Source: an uncultured Micrococcales bacterium
Lineage (GTDB): Bacteria > Actinomycetota > Actinomycetes > Actinomycetales > Microbacteriaceae
DNA length: 6,827 nt
Assembly (NCBI GenBank): GCA_903893675.1
Contig: CAITNA010000003.1
Coordinates: 1-6,827, forward strand
Direction of reading: 5' to 3'
Below are positions 1 to 6,143 of the stretch, in pieces. The first letter of the stretch is position 1. The number at the start of each line of letters is the position of its first letter. The notes under the pieces were generated by a model, which was given only the letters and a program-made list of their open reading frames with translations, made no database searches and had not been told where the DNA came from. Both the position numbers and the translations under genes were made by a program.

Positions 1-637
1 CAAGGGTGTCGATGTCGACGAGTTGGTCTGGGCCGTGCCTTATTTGCCAATCGACCCAAAGGACGTCGGCCGTTCATACGAGGCAGTTATTCGTGTGAAC
101 TCGCAGTCGGGCAAGGGTGGTGTGGCATACCTGTTGAAGGCCGACCACAACATCGATCTGCCTCGCAAGCTGCAGATCGAGTTCTCGCGCGTGGTTCAGA
201 ACGTTACCGATGCCGGCGGCGGCGAGGTCACCAGCGAACAGCTGTGGGACATCTTCACCGACGAATACCTGCCTGCCAAGGATGCCGAAAAGAAGTGGGG
301 TCGCTTCGAACTCAAGAAGCTGCGCACCGACAGCGACATGGATGGCGTGGTCAACATCGAGGTCGTGCTTCGTGATGGCGCAAACGAGGTTGCACTGAAC
401 GGAACCGGAAACGGCCCGATCTCGGCGTTCATGAACGTGCTAGCTCAGCAGGGCGTCAAGGCCGAGTTGCTCGACTACGTTGAGCACACACTTGGTGCTT
501 CGGGCGATGCCCAGGCCGCTGCCTACATCGAGCTGAACGTTGCCGGCAAGAGCCTCTGGGGCGTTGGCATCGATGGCGACATCGCAACCGCATCGCTCAA
601 GGCGATCATCTCTGGCGTAAACCGCGCAATCCGCTAG
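1..637 (+). CDS. leuA: 2-isopropylmalate synthase, C-terminal part (5' end outside window)
   Basis: LeuA condenses acetyl-CoA with 2-oxoisovalerate to 2-isopropylmalate, the first committed step of leucine synthesis, in the cytoplasm. The first complete codon is at base 2, and 211 residues are visible before the TAG stop; the family is usually about 560-640 residues, so the catalytic TIM barrel lies upstream. What remains is the end of the linker region (VPYLPIDPKDVGRSYEA), the hallmark RVNSQSGKGGVAYLL, and the C-terminal LeuA dimer domain, which binds leucine and gives feedback inhibition. That domain is recognised by the GTGNGPISAF, LLDYVEHTL and GDAQAAAYIE segments and the ending WGVGIDGDIATASL. 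These match my memory of the long actinobacterial enzyme (Mycobacterium tuberculosis LeuA), but this copy appears to lack the repeat insertion that the mycobacterial protein carries before its final WGVGI segment. Homocitrate and citramalate synthases are relatives; the conserved motifs favour LeuA. A hairpin follows the stop codon, so leuA probably ends its transcript here. Confidence 0.95.
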   Translation, partial: KGVDVDELVWAVPYLPIDPKDVGRSYEAVIRVNSQSGKGGVAYLLKADHNIDLPRKLQIEFSRVVQNVTDAGGGEVTSEQLWDIFTDEYLPAKDAEKKWGRFELKKLRTDSDMDGVVNIEVVLRDGANEVALNGTGNGPISAFMNVLAQQGVKAELLDYVEHTLGASGDAQAAAYIELNVAGKSLWGVGIDGDIATASLKAIISGVNRAIR

Positions 638-656
638 CAACCGCTGGCTACTGCGC

Positions 657-681
657 GAGCATCCGAGAATTTCGGCTGCTC
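657..681 (+). terminator. Hairpin after leuA, possible terminator or attenuator
   Basis: Bases 657-666 (GAGCATCCGA) pair with 672-681 (TCGGCTGCTC) at 9 of 10 positions, with a 5-base loop GAATT and one T/C mismatch at 662/676. It begins 20 bases after the leuA stop codon. There is no uninterrupted T run; the T-rich CTTGTTCT starts 10 bases past the stem. It is therefore not a classical intrinsic terminator, but actinobacterial terminators often lack a clean T tract. It could instead be an mRNA 3'-end stabiliser or, for read-through transcripts, a structure just before the recO start. The structure is seen by eye; its function is inferred. Confidence 0.45.
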
Positions 682-686
682 TGCCG

Positions 687-692
687 AATACT
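687..692 (+). promoter_or_regulatory. Candidate -10 hexamer for leaderless recO transcript
   Basis: AATACT matches TATAAT at four of six positions and ends 6 bases before the recO GTG codon. A transcript starting about 7 bases downstream would begin at or next to the GTG itself, giving a leaderless mRNA. This fits the absence of any purine-rich ribosome binding site upstream of recO. No recognisable -35 element lies 16-18 bases further upstream, where the hairpin sits. Leaderless genes with only a -10 element are common in actinobacteria. The match is weak and could be chance. Confidence 0.3.
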
Positions 693-698
693 TGTTCT

Positions 699-1421
699 GT
701 GCCTACCTACCGAGACGAAGCCGTTGTGCTGCGCACCCACAAGCTGGGTGAAGCCGATCGCATCGTCACGTTTTTGAGCAAGTCTCACGGCCAGGTTCGC
801 GCGGTTGCCAAGGGGGTTCGTCGAACGGCCTCGAAGTTTGGCGCGCGACTCGAGCCGTTCATGGTTGCCGACATTCAGTTTTATGAGGGGCGAAACCTCG
901 ACACTGTGAGTCAGGCCGAGACCCTGTCAGCCTATGGTGCAAGCATCGTCGACGACTACGCGGCATACACCGCGGCCACCGCCATGGTTGAGACAGCCGA
1001 GCGACTCACCGGCGAGATGGCAACCCCGCAGCAATACCTTTTGTTGGTTGGCGCGCTTCGTTCGATGGCCAACAAAGAACACTCGCCGCAACACATCCTC
1101 TCTAGCTATCTGCTTCGCGCACTTTCAATCGCCGGATGGGCTCCCAACTTTGTAGAGTGCGTGCGCTGCGGCAAAGAGGGTTCGCACCGCGCTTTCGTGA
1201 TTCAGGTCGGTGGTGTGGTCTGTGAAGACTGCAAGCCCATGGGTGCTGCGTTGATTGATATGGCGACATCCGAGTTGTTGGGTGCATTGTTGGCGGGCGA
1301 GTGGCAAATCGCAGATGGCGCAGACGAGAAGACCACGCAGGCAGCAAGCGGTATCGTTGCCGCATACGCTCAATGGCACATCGAGCGCGGACTCAAATCT
1401 TTGCAACACGTGGAGCATTAA
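699..1421 (+). CDS. recO: DNA repair protein RecO
   Basis: RecO is a cytoplasmic recombination mediator that works with RecR (and RecF) to load RecA onto SSB-coated single-stranded DNA and anneals complementary strands. The 240-residue product has the N-terminal OB-fold domain at about 1-80, with the diagnostic YRDEAVVLRTHKLGEADRI and the basic VAKGVRRTASKFGARLEPF, followed by the helical C-terminal domain. A four-cysteine zinc-binding pattern is present: C154-x2-C157 and C175-x2-C178. Length is normal for the family (about 240-270). The GTG start at 699 was chosen because MPTYRDEAVVLR aligns with the known actinobacterial N-terminus and no ATG lies nearby; there is no Shine-Dalgarno sequence, so leaderless initiation is plausible. 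The TAA stop shares its last base with the ATG of uppS, so the two are almost certainly co-transcribed and translationally coupled, the same pairing I recall in mycobacteria (Rv2362c-Rv2361c). Confidence 0.95.
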   Translation: MPTYRDEAVVLRTHKLGEADRIVTFLSKSHGQVRAVAKGVRRTASKFGARLEPFMVADIQFYEGRNLDTVSQAETLSAYGASIVDDYAAYTAATAMVETAERLTGEMATPQQYLLLVGALRSMANKEHSPQHILSSYLLRALSIAGWAPNFVECVRCGKEGSHRAFVIQVGGVVCEDCKPMGAALIDMATSELLGALLAGEWQIADGADEKTTQAASGIVAAYAQWHIERGLKSLQHVEH

Positions 1422-2203
1422 TGGCCGATCAACTACAGCCGGTGAAAAAGCCTGGCGTGAAGGTTCCGAAGTTTGCCGGCGTTCCGCGCCACGTCGCAAT
1501 CGTCATGGATGGCAACGGCCGCTGGGCCAACGCGCGCGGGCTCACTCGCGTCGAGGGCCATCGCGCAGGTGAGGCATCGCTCAACGAGGTCGTTGCTGGC
1601 TGCATCGAAGCCGGAGTCGAGTTTCTAACCGTCTTCGCTTTCTCGACCGAGAACTGGAAACGCTCGCCAGACGAGGTGCGCTTTCTGATGGGCTTCAACC
1701 GCGAAGTGATTCACCGTCGCCGCGACCAGTTCAACGCCTGGGGAGTTCGCATTCGCTGGGCAGGTCGTCGCCCGAAGCTTTGGGCCACCGTGATCGAAGA
1801 TCTGCAAGAGGCCGAGGCCCTGACCCGCAAAAACAAGACCCTCACTTTGACCATGTGCATCAACTACGGTTCTCGCATCGAAATCACGGATGCCGTAAAC
1901 GAGATCACCAAAAAGGTGGCAGCTGGCGAGTTGACCGCCGGCAAGGTCACCGAGAAGACCATCCAAGCCGCACTGCAGAGCAACTGGCTTCCTGACGTTG
2001 ACCTCTTTATTCGTTCATCCGGCGAGCAGCGCATCTCAAACTTCTTGCTCTGGCAGTCGGCCTATGCCGAGATGGTCTTCGTCGACACCCTGTGGCCTGA
2101 CTTCGACCGCACCACGCTTTGGCAGGCGATTGGGCAGTTCGGCGGTCGTTCGCGTCGATTCGGCGGGGCAATAGACAAGCCCAAAAGAACTCGGTCAAAC
2201 TAG
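1421..2203 (+). CDS. uppS: Isoprenyl transferase (Z-type polyprenyl diphosphate synthase)
   Basis: This cis-prenyltransferase adds isopentenyl diphosphate units to an allylic diphosphate to make the polyprenyl diphosphate (C50 or C55) that, once dephosphorylated, carries peptidoglycan and other wall precursors at the membrane. The 260-residue product shows all family motifs: MDGNGRWA with the catalytic Asp30 and Arg34, His47 in EGHRAG, FAFSTENWKRS (72-82), INYGSRIEI (147-155), and RSSGEQRISNF (198-208) with Arg198, Arg204 and Ser206, then Glu217 and LWPDF. GVRIRWAGRRPKLW (108-121) resembles the mycobacterial decaprenyl synthase Rv2361c, so product length is uncertain. Residue 151 is Ser where NYGG is usual. 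The ATG at 1421 was chosen over the upstream ATG at 1301 (inside recO) because GGAG at 1412-1415 sits 5 bases ahead and the added residues would not be conserved. It overlaps the recO stop by one base. Confidence 0.95.
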   Translation: MADQLQPVKKPGVKVPKFAGVPRHVAIVMDGNGRWANARGLTRVEGHRAGEASLNEVVAGCIEAGVEFLTVFAFSTENWKRSPDEVRFLMGFNREVIHRRRDQFNAWGVRIRWAGRRPKLWATVIEDLQEAEALTRKNKTLTLTMCINYGSRIEITDAVNEITKKVAAGELTAGKVTEKTIQAALQSNWLPDVDLFIRSSGEQRISNFLLWQSAYAEMVFVDTLWPDFDRTTLWQAIGQFGGRSRRFGGAIDKPKRTRSN

Positions 2204-2206
2204 ACT
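2201..2206 (+). promoter_or_regulatory. Candidate -10 hexamer for the glyS-dusB-dgt unit
   Basis: TAGACT fits the TANNNT core and overlaps the uppS TAG stop codon. Transcription would start near 2213 and leave a leader of about 64 bases before glyS. No -35 match lies at 16-18 bases; TAGACA at 2172-2177 matches TTGACA at five of six positions but the spacing of 23 is too long. The 12 bases 2200-2211 are identical at 9 positions to 6130-6141 before dnaG, which modestly supports a shared core element. The leader 2213-2276 contains a GC-rich patch (2236-2250) that may fold weakly. I saw no T-box sequence. Confidence 0.35.
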
Positions 2207-2266
2207 TAGAGCTTCGCGATCAACCAGCACTGCATCCGGCGGCGCCTCGGGAATGATTGCCTGAAT

Positions 2267-2271
2267 AGGAG
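2267..2271 (+). promoter_or_regulatory. Ribosome binding site deciding the glyS start
   Basis: AGGAG lies 5 bases before the ATG at 2277. An in-frame GTG at 2271 overlaps this motif, so it cannot be the start served by it. The site therefore fixes ATG 2277 as the start codon. Confidence 0.8.
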
Positions 2272-2276
2272 TGCTC

Positions 2277-3656
2277 ATGGCAACCCCTAACCGTCTCGAT
2301 TCAGTTATCTCCCTCGCCAAGCGCCGCGGCTTTGTGTTCCCGGCCGGCGAGATCTACGGAGGAACCCGCTCCGCCTGGGACTACGGACCACTCGGCGTCG
2401 AGCTCAAAGAAAACATCAAGCGCCAGTGGTGGCGTGCAATGGTCAACAGCCGCGAGGATGTCGTCGGTCTCGACTCGTCTGTCATCTTGCCTCGCAAAGT
2501 CTGGGAGACCTCGGGCCACGTTCGTGAGTTCGTCGACCCGCTGATTGAGTGCACCTCGTGCCACAAGCGTTTCCGCGCAGACCACCTCGAAGAGGCCTTC
2601 GAAGAGAAGAAGGGCCGCTCGCCTTCGTCAATGGCCGAGATTGCCTGCCCTGCCTGTGGCAACAAAGACATCTGGACCGAGCCGAAGCTATTCAACGGCT
2701 TGCTCAAGACCTACCTCGGCCCAATCGAGGATGAGAGCGGCCTGCACTACCTGCGCCCAGAAACCGCGCAGGGAATCTTCGTGAACTTCGCTAACGTGCT
2801 TGGCGCCGCTCGCATGAAGCCACCGTTCGGCATCGGTCAGATCGGAAAGTCTTTCCGCAACGAGATCACTCCTGGAAACTTCATCTTCAGAACTCGCGAG
2901 TTCGAGCAGATGGAAATGGAATTCTTCGTTGAGCCAGGTACCGATGAGCAGTGGCACGACTACTGGATCAAGACCCGTTACGACTGGTACACCGACCTGG
3001 GCATTAACCCAGATAACCTGCGCCTGTTCGAACACCCGAAGGAAAAGCTTTCGCACTACTCGAAGCGCACCGTCGACATCGAGTACAAGTTCGGCTTCCA
3101 GGGCAGTGAGTTCGGCGAGCTCGAGGGCATTGCGAACCGCACCGACTACGACCTGACCGTGCACTCGAAGGAGTCGGGCGTTGACCTGAGCTACTTTGAC
3201 CAGGTCAAGGGCGAACGCTGGACCCCATACGTTATCGAGCCTGCGGCCGGTCTGACCCGTTCGCTGATGGCCTTCTTGGTCGATGCTTACGCAGAAGACG
3301 AAGCGCCAAACACCAAGGGTGGCGTCGATGTTCGCACCGTGCTTCGCCTCGACTACCGCCTAGCGCCAATCAAGGTTGCAGTGCTTCCGCTTTCTCGCAA
3401 CGAAGACCTGTCGCCGGTTGCTCGCGACCTTGCACAGGAGCTTCGCGGTCACTGGAACATCGACTTCGACGACTCGGGCGCAATCGGCCGTCGTTACCGT
3501 CGCCAGGATGAGATCGGAACTCCGTTCTGTGTCACCGTCGACTTCGACTCGTTGGAAGACCAGGCGGTTACCGTGCGTGAGCGCGACACCATGTCGCAGG
3601 AGCGCGTCTCGCTATCAAGCCTGCGTGGCTACCTCGCAGCGAAGTTGGTTGGCTAG
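2277..3656 (+). CDS. glyS: Glycine--tRNA ligase, single-chain class II type
   Basis: This enzyme activates glycine with ATP and charges tRNA-Gly in the cytoplasm. The 459-residue product is the alpha2 homodimer form found in actinobacteria, archaea and eukaryotes (also written glyQS), not the two-subunit glyQ/glyS type. N-terminal FPAGEIYGGTRSAWDYGPLG (21-40) contains motif 1 region signatures. A zinc-binding insertion has C92-x2-C95 and C124-x2-C127. Motif 2 spans about 193-216 (FRNEITPG, then RTREFEQMEMEFF), and motif 3 is EPAAGLTRSL (321-330) with Arg328. The C-terminal anticodon-binding domain runs from about 364, beginning PIKVAVLPLS and containing RRYRRQDEIGTP. Length and motifs are complete, with no break. 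ATG 2277 is used because AGGAG precedes it; the result begins MATPNRLDSVISLAKRRG as in relatives. dusB starts 3 bases after its stop, so the two are probably co-transcribed. Confidence 0.97.
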   Translation: MATPNRLDSVISLAKRRGFVFPAGEIYGGTRSAWDYGPLGVELKENIKRQWWRAMVNSREDVVGLDSSVILPRKVWETSGHVREFVDPLIECTSCHKRFRADHLEEAFEEKKGRSPSSMAEIACPACGNKDIWTEPKLFNGLLKTYLGPIEDESGLHYLRPETAQGIFVNFANVLGAARMKPPFGIGQIGKSFRNEITPGNFIFRTREFEQMEMEFFVEPGTDEQWHDYWIKTRYDWYTDLGINPDNLRLFEHPKEKLSHYSKRTVDIEYKFGFQGSEFGELEGIANRTDYDLTVHSKESGVDLSYFDQVKGERWTPYVIEPAAGLTRSLMAFLVDAYAEDEAPNTKGGVDVRTVLRLDYRLAPIKVAVLPLSRNEDLSPVARDLAQELRGHWNIDFDDSGAIGRRYRRQDEIGTPFCVTVDFDSLEDQAVTVRERDTMSQERVSLSSLRGYLAAKLVG

Positions 3657-3659
3657 TCG

Positions 3660-4835
3660 ATGACGAGTGAGGGCCGCGCTGCGCTGCAGTACGGCAAGTT
3701 AGCCATCAAGACGCCGGTTGTGCTGGCGCCGATGGCTGGCATCACCAACACCGCTTTTCGCAGGCTCTGCCGCGAATTCGGTGGCGGCCTCTATGTCAGC
3801 GAGATGGTTACCTCGCGCGCCTTAGTCGAGCAGACCGAGGGTTCGCTTCGAATCATTGGTCATCATCCGAGCGAAGAGATTCGCAGTGTTCAGCTTTACG
3901 GTGTCGACCCGGCAACCATCGCACGCGCGGTGAAGTTGTTGGTCGACGAAGACAAAGCAGATCACATCGATCTCAACTTTGGCTGCCCGGTTCCTAAGGT
4001 CACTCGCAAGGGTGGCGGTGCGGCTCTTCCTTGGAAGCGGGACCTTTTCGAGGCAATTGTGCAGCAGGCAGTGCGTGCCGCCGGCCAAATTCCACTCACG
4101 GTGAAGATGCGCAAGGGCATCGACTCCGAGCACCTAACCTTCTTGGATGCGGGCAAGATCGCCCGCGATGCCGGCGTCACCGCCATCGCTCTTCACGGTC
4201 GCACCGCAAGTGACTACTACTCGGGCGAAGCAGACTGGAACGCGATTGCCGACTTGCGCGAGGCACTGCCAGATGTTCAGGTGCTCGGTAATGGTGACAT
4301 CTGGAGCGCAGCCGATGCTATTCGCATGATGCGCCAAACCGGAGTCGATGGAGTTGTCGTTGGTCGCGGTTGCCTAGGTCGCCCCTGGTTGTTCTCAGAT
4401 TTGCAAAAGGCGTTCGATGAATATCAGCGCGACCCAAACTCAAACGCCGCCATCGATTTGGTGCAACCGACTCTCGGCGAGGTTGCCAAAGCGTTCAAGC
4501 GTCACGCCGAGTTGCTAGTTGAATACTTCGAGAACGAAGACCACGCCTGCCGCGACATTCGCAAGCATGTTGCCTGGTATTTCAAGGGCTATCCGGTCGG
4601 TGGCGAGTTCCGCGCGGCCCTGGCCCAGGTGCAGTCGCTTGAGCACATGGATGAGATCTTGGCGACCATCGACTGGTCTGCTCCCTATCCGGGTGAAGAG
4701 GCAGAGGGCCCTCGTGGCCGTCAGGGTGGGGTTAAGTCGTGCAGTCTGCCTGAGCGCTGGCTAGAGTCGCAGAGTCTCGACGCGGGCGACGCCCGAATGT
4801 TGCTAGACGCCGAGCTGAATGTGTCAGGTGGATAG
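3660..4835 (+). CDS. dusB: tRNA-dihydrouridine synthase, DusB type
   Basis: Dus enzymes use FMN and NADPH to reduce specific uridines in the tRNA D-loop to dihydrouridine. The 391-residue product has an FMN-binding TIM barrel (about 15-250) with APMAGITN (23-30), LNFGCPVPKVTRKGGG with catalytic Cys109, VKMRKG (148-153) with Lys149, LHGRT (178-182), GNGDIW (210-215) and VVGRGCLGRPWLF (233-245). A helical C-terminal RNA-binding domain follows (about 270-337), then a tail (340-391) rich in Gly and acidic residues and ending in a PERWLES segment; similar tails occur in actinobacterial members, which are near 390 residues against about 320 in Escherichia coli. ATG 3660 is the only sensible start before the barrel. 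There is no clear Shine-Dalgarno, so initiation probably depends on ribosomes finishing glyS 3 bases upstream. Which uridine it modifies cannot be told from sequence. Confidence 0.93.
   Translation: MTSEGRAALQYGKLAIKTPVVLAPMAGITNTAFRRLCREFGGGLYVSEMVTSRALVEQTEGSLRIIGHHPSEEIRSVQLYGVDPATIARAVKLLVDEDKADHIDLNFGCPVPKVTRKGGGAALPWKRDLFEAIVQQAVRAAGQIPLTVKMRKGIDSEHLTFLDAGKIARDAGVTAIALHGRTASDYYSGEADWNAIADLREALPDVQVLGNGDIWSAADAIRMMRQTGVDGVVVGRGCLGRPWLFSDLQKAFDEYQRDPNSNAAIDLVQPTLGEVAKAFKRHAELLVEYFENEDHACRDIRKHVAWYFKGYPVGGEFRAALAQVQSLEHMDEILATIDWSAPYPGEEAEGPRGRQGGVKSCSLPERWLESQSLDAGDARMLLDAELNVSGG
4826..4831 (+). promoter_or_regulatory. Ribosome binding site for dgt inside the dusB end
   Basis: AGGTGG, close to AGGAGG, lies within the last dusB codons, 4 bases before the dgt GTG codon at 4836. 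The dusB TAG stop directly precedes that GTG, so this is the earliest possible dgt start and the site supports it. Confidence 0.65.
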
Positions 4836-6098
4836 GTGGATTCGTTAGAACCCGGTTACAGCGATTTCGATCGCGAACGCTTTCTGCCTGAAACCCGCAG
4901 TGCAAACACTCGCCGAGGTGAGTTCGCCCGTGACCGTGCCCGCGTGCTGCACTCGAGCGCACTTCGCCGACTCGGCGCCAAGACCCAGGTGCTCTCGCCA
5001 TCAAGCGGCGACTTCGCTCGCACCCGTCTTACTCACTCGCTCGAGGTCGCTCAGGTCGGTCGCGAGATGGGCGCGGAGCTTGGGCTCAACCCAGAGGTCG
5101 TCGACATGGCCTGCCTGGCTCACGATCTAGGCCACCCACCATTTGGTCACAACGGTGAAACCGCGCTCAACAGCTGGGCTCGCGACATCGGCGGCTTCGA
5201 GGGCAATGCGCAAACTCTGCGTCTGCTTACTCGCATCGAGCCAAAAGTTTTCGCGGCCGATGGTCGCTCGCTTGGTTTGAACCTCACCCGCGCATCCTTG
5301 GATGCCACTTGCAAATATCCGTGGACCAGAAGCGACGCCACTCCACTCGACGCCGCAACCGACGAGAACATCAAGTTCGGTGTCTACCAGGATGACCTCG
5401 ACGTCTTCCGCTGGATGCGCAAAGGCTCGGCCGGCAACCGCAAGTGCATCGAGGCCCAAGTCATGGACTTCGCAGACGACGTTGCATATTCGGTGCACGA
5501 CTTTGAAGATGCCATCGTGAGCGGGCACCTCATCCCAGAGCAGTTGGTCGGGCTCGGCCAGCGCGACGAAGTGCTGCAGCAGATCGCAAGTTGGAGCGGT
5601 GGGGCATACGAGATCCATGAGCTTGCCGAAGGGCTAGGGGCACTGCAGGCGAACGAGTTTTGGCTGCGCAGCTACGACGGCTCGAGCAAGGCGCTCGGCA
5701 CCTTGAAGAACCTGACCTCGGCGATGATCGGCAGTTTTGTGCTCGACACCACTCGCCGCACGCTCGAGAGCCACACCGGTGCTTCGCTGACTCGCTATCA
5801 GGCAGAGCTCGTCGTGCCAGAGCGAGTCGGCGCAGAGATTGCCGTTCTCAAGGGCATCGTGGCCGTGTTCCTGATGAATCACGAGTCTCGTCGCGGCTAT
5901 TACGAGCGCCAGCGCGAGCAGCTCACCGAGCTAGCCGACGCTTTGCTTGCCAAGAACGGTGAAAACCTCGACCCGTACTGCACCGATGCCTGGCAGCAGG
6001 CCAGTGGTGAGCGGCAGCAGCGCAGGGTGATTGTCGACCAGGTTGCCTCGCTGACCGACCAGTCGGCGCTTGCCTGGCACGCCCTGCTTTGCGGTTAG
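4836..6098 (+). CDS. dgt: dGTP triphosphohydrolase-like HD-domain protein
   Basis: Family members remove tripolyphosphate from dGTP or other dNTPs and so trim the deoxynucleotide pool; many bacterial homologues act on several dNTPs or need a dNTP activator, so the substrate is not certain. The 420-residue product has the HD-domain metal ligands: His67 in RLTHSLEVA, His96-Asp97 in CLAHDLGHPPFGHNGE, and Asp214 or Asp215 in DFADDVAYSVHD. His100 and His105 are further conserved histidines of the Dgt active site. The upstream LHSSALRRLGAKTQV (38-52) is the usual Dgt lead-in. The C-terminal helical half (about 230-420) is less conserved. It is near the length of the mycobacterial homologue Rv2344c as I recall it. 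The GTG start abuts the dusB stop with no gap. dnaG follows after 45 bases, an association known in other actinobacteria, which suits a role near DNA replication. Confidence 0.92.
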   Translation: MDSLEPGYSDFDRERFLPETRSANTRRGEFARDRARVLHSSALRRLGAKTQVLSPSSGDFARTRLTHSLEVAQVGREMGAELGLNPEVVDMACLAHDLGHPPFGHNGETALNSWARDIGGFEGNAQTLRLLTRIEPKVFAADGRSLGLNLTRASLDATCKYPWTRSDATPLDAATDENIKFGVYQDDLDVFRWMRKGSAGNRKCIEAQVMDFADDVAYSVHDFEDAIVSGHLIPEQLVGLGQRDEVLQQIASWSGGAYEIHELAEGLGALQANEFWLRSYDGSSKALGTLKNLTSAMIGSFVLDTTRRTLESHTGASLTRYQAELVVPERVGAEIAVLKGIVAVFLMNHESRRGYYERQREQLTELADALLAKNGENLDPYCTDAWQQASGERQQRRVIVDQVASLTDQSALAWHALLCG

Positions 6099-6130
6099 CG
6101 AACCAGCCAGAGCCTGTCTCGGGCACAACC

Positions 6131-6136
6131 TAGGAT
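6131..6136 (+). promoter_or_regulatory. Candidate -10 hexamer for leaderless dnaG transcript
   Basis: TAGGAT fits TANNNT and matches TATAAT at four of six positions. It ends 7 bases before the dnaG ATG at 6144, so transcription starting 7-8 bases downstream would begin at or next to the start codon. No Shine-Dalgarno sequence is visible in the 45-base gap, which agrees with leaderless translation. No -35 element is evident at normal spacing. Read-through from dgt remains possible because I see no strong terminator in the gap. Confidence 0.45.
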
Positions 6137-6143
6137 TAGTGGC

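Noticed and set aside
1301..1420. A 40-residue N-terminal extension of UppS from an ATG at 1301.
   Set aside because: It lies wholly inside recO and reads as Arg-rich out-of-frame sequence. The ATG at 1421 has GGAG at proper spacing and gives the usual UppS length.
2232..2260. A possible riboswitch or T-box in the glyS leader.
   Set aside because: Only short, bulged pairings can be drawn by eye, no T-box signature was seen, and the gap is too short for a T-box.
2271..2276. GTG at 2271 as the glyS start.
   Set aside because: It overlaps the AGGAG motif that serves ATG 2277, and relatives begin at the equivalent of the ATG.
2688..3164. A 158-codon minus-strand open frame inside glyS.
   Set aside because: It mirrors highly conserved glyS codons, has no recognisable domain and no sign of its own start region. 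It is a shadow of codon bias.
5127..5618. A 163-codon minus-strand open frame inside dgt.
   Set aside because: Same explanation: an antisense shadow within a confident HD-domain gene, with no recognisable domain.
6099..6143. A terminator between dgt and dnaG.
   Set aside because: The best stem I could draw (GCCT with GGGC around 6112-6124) has four pairs including a wobble and no T tract.
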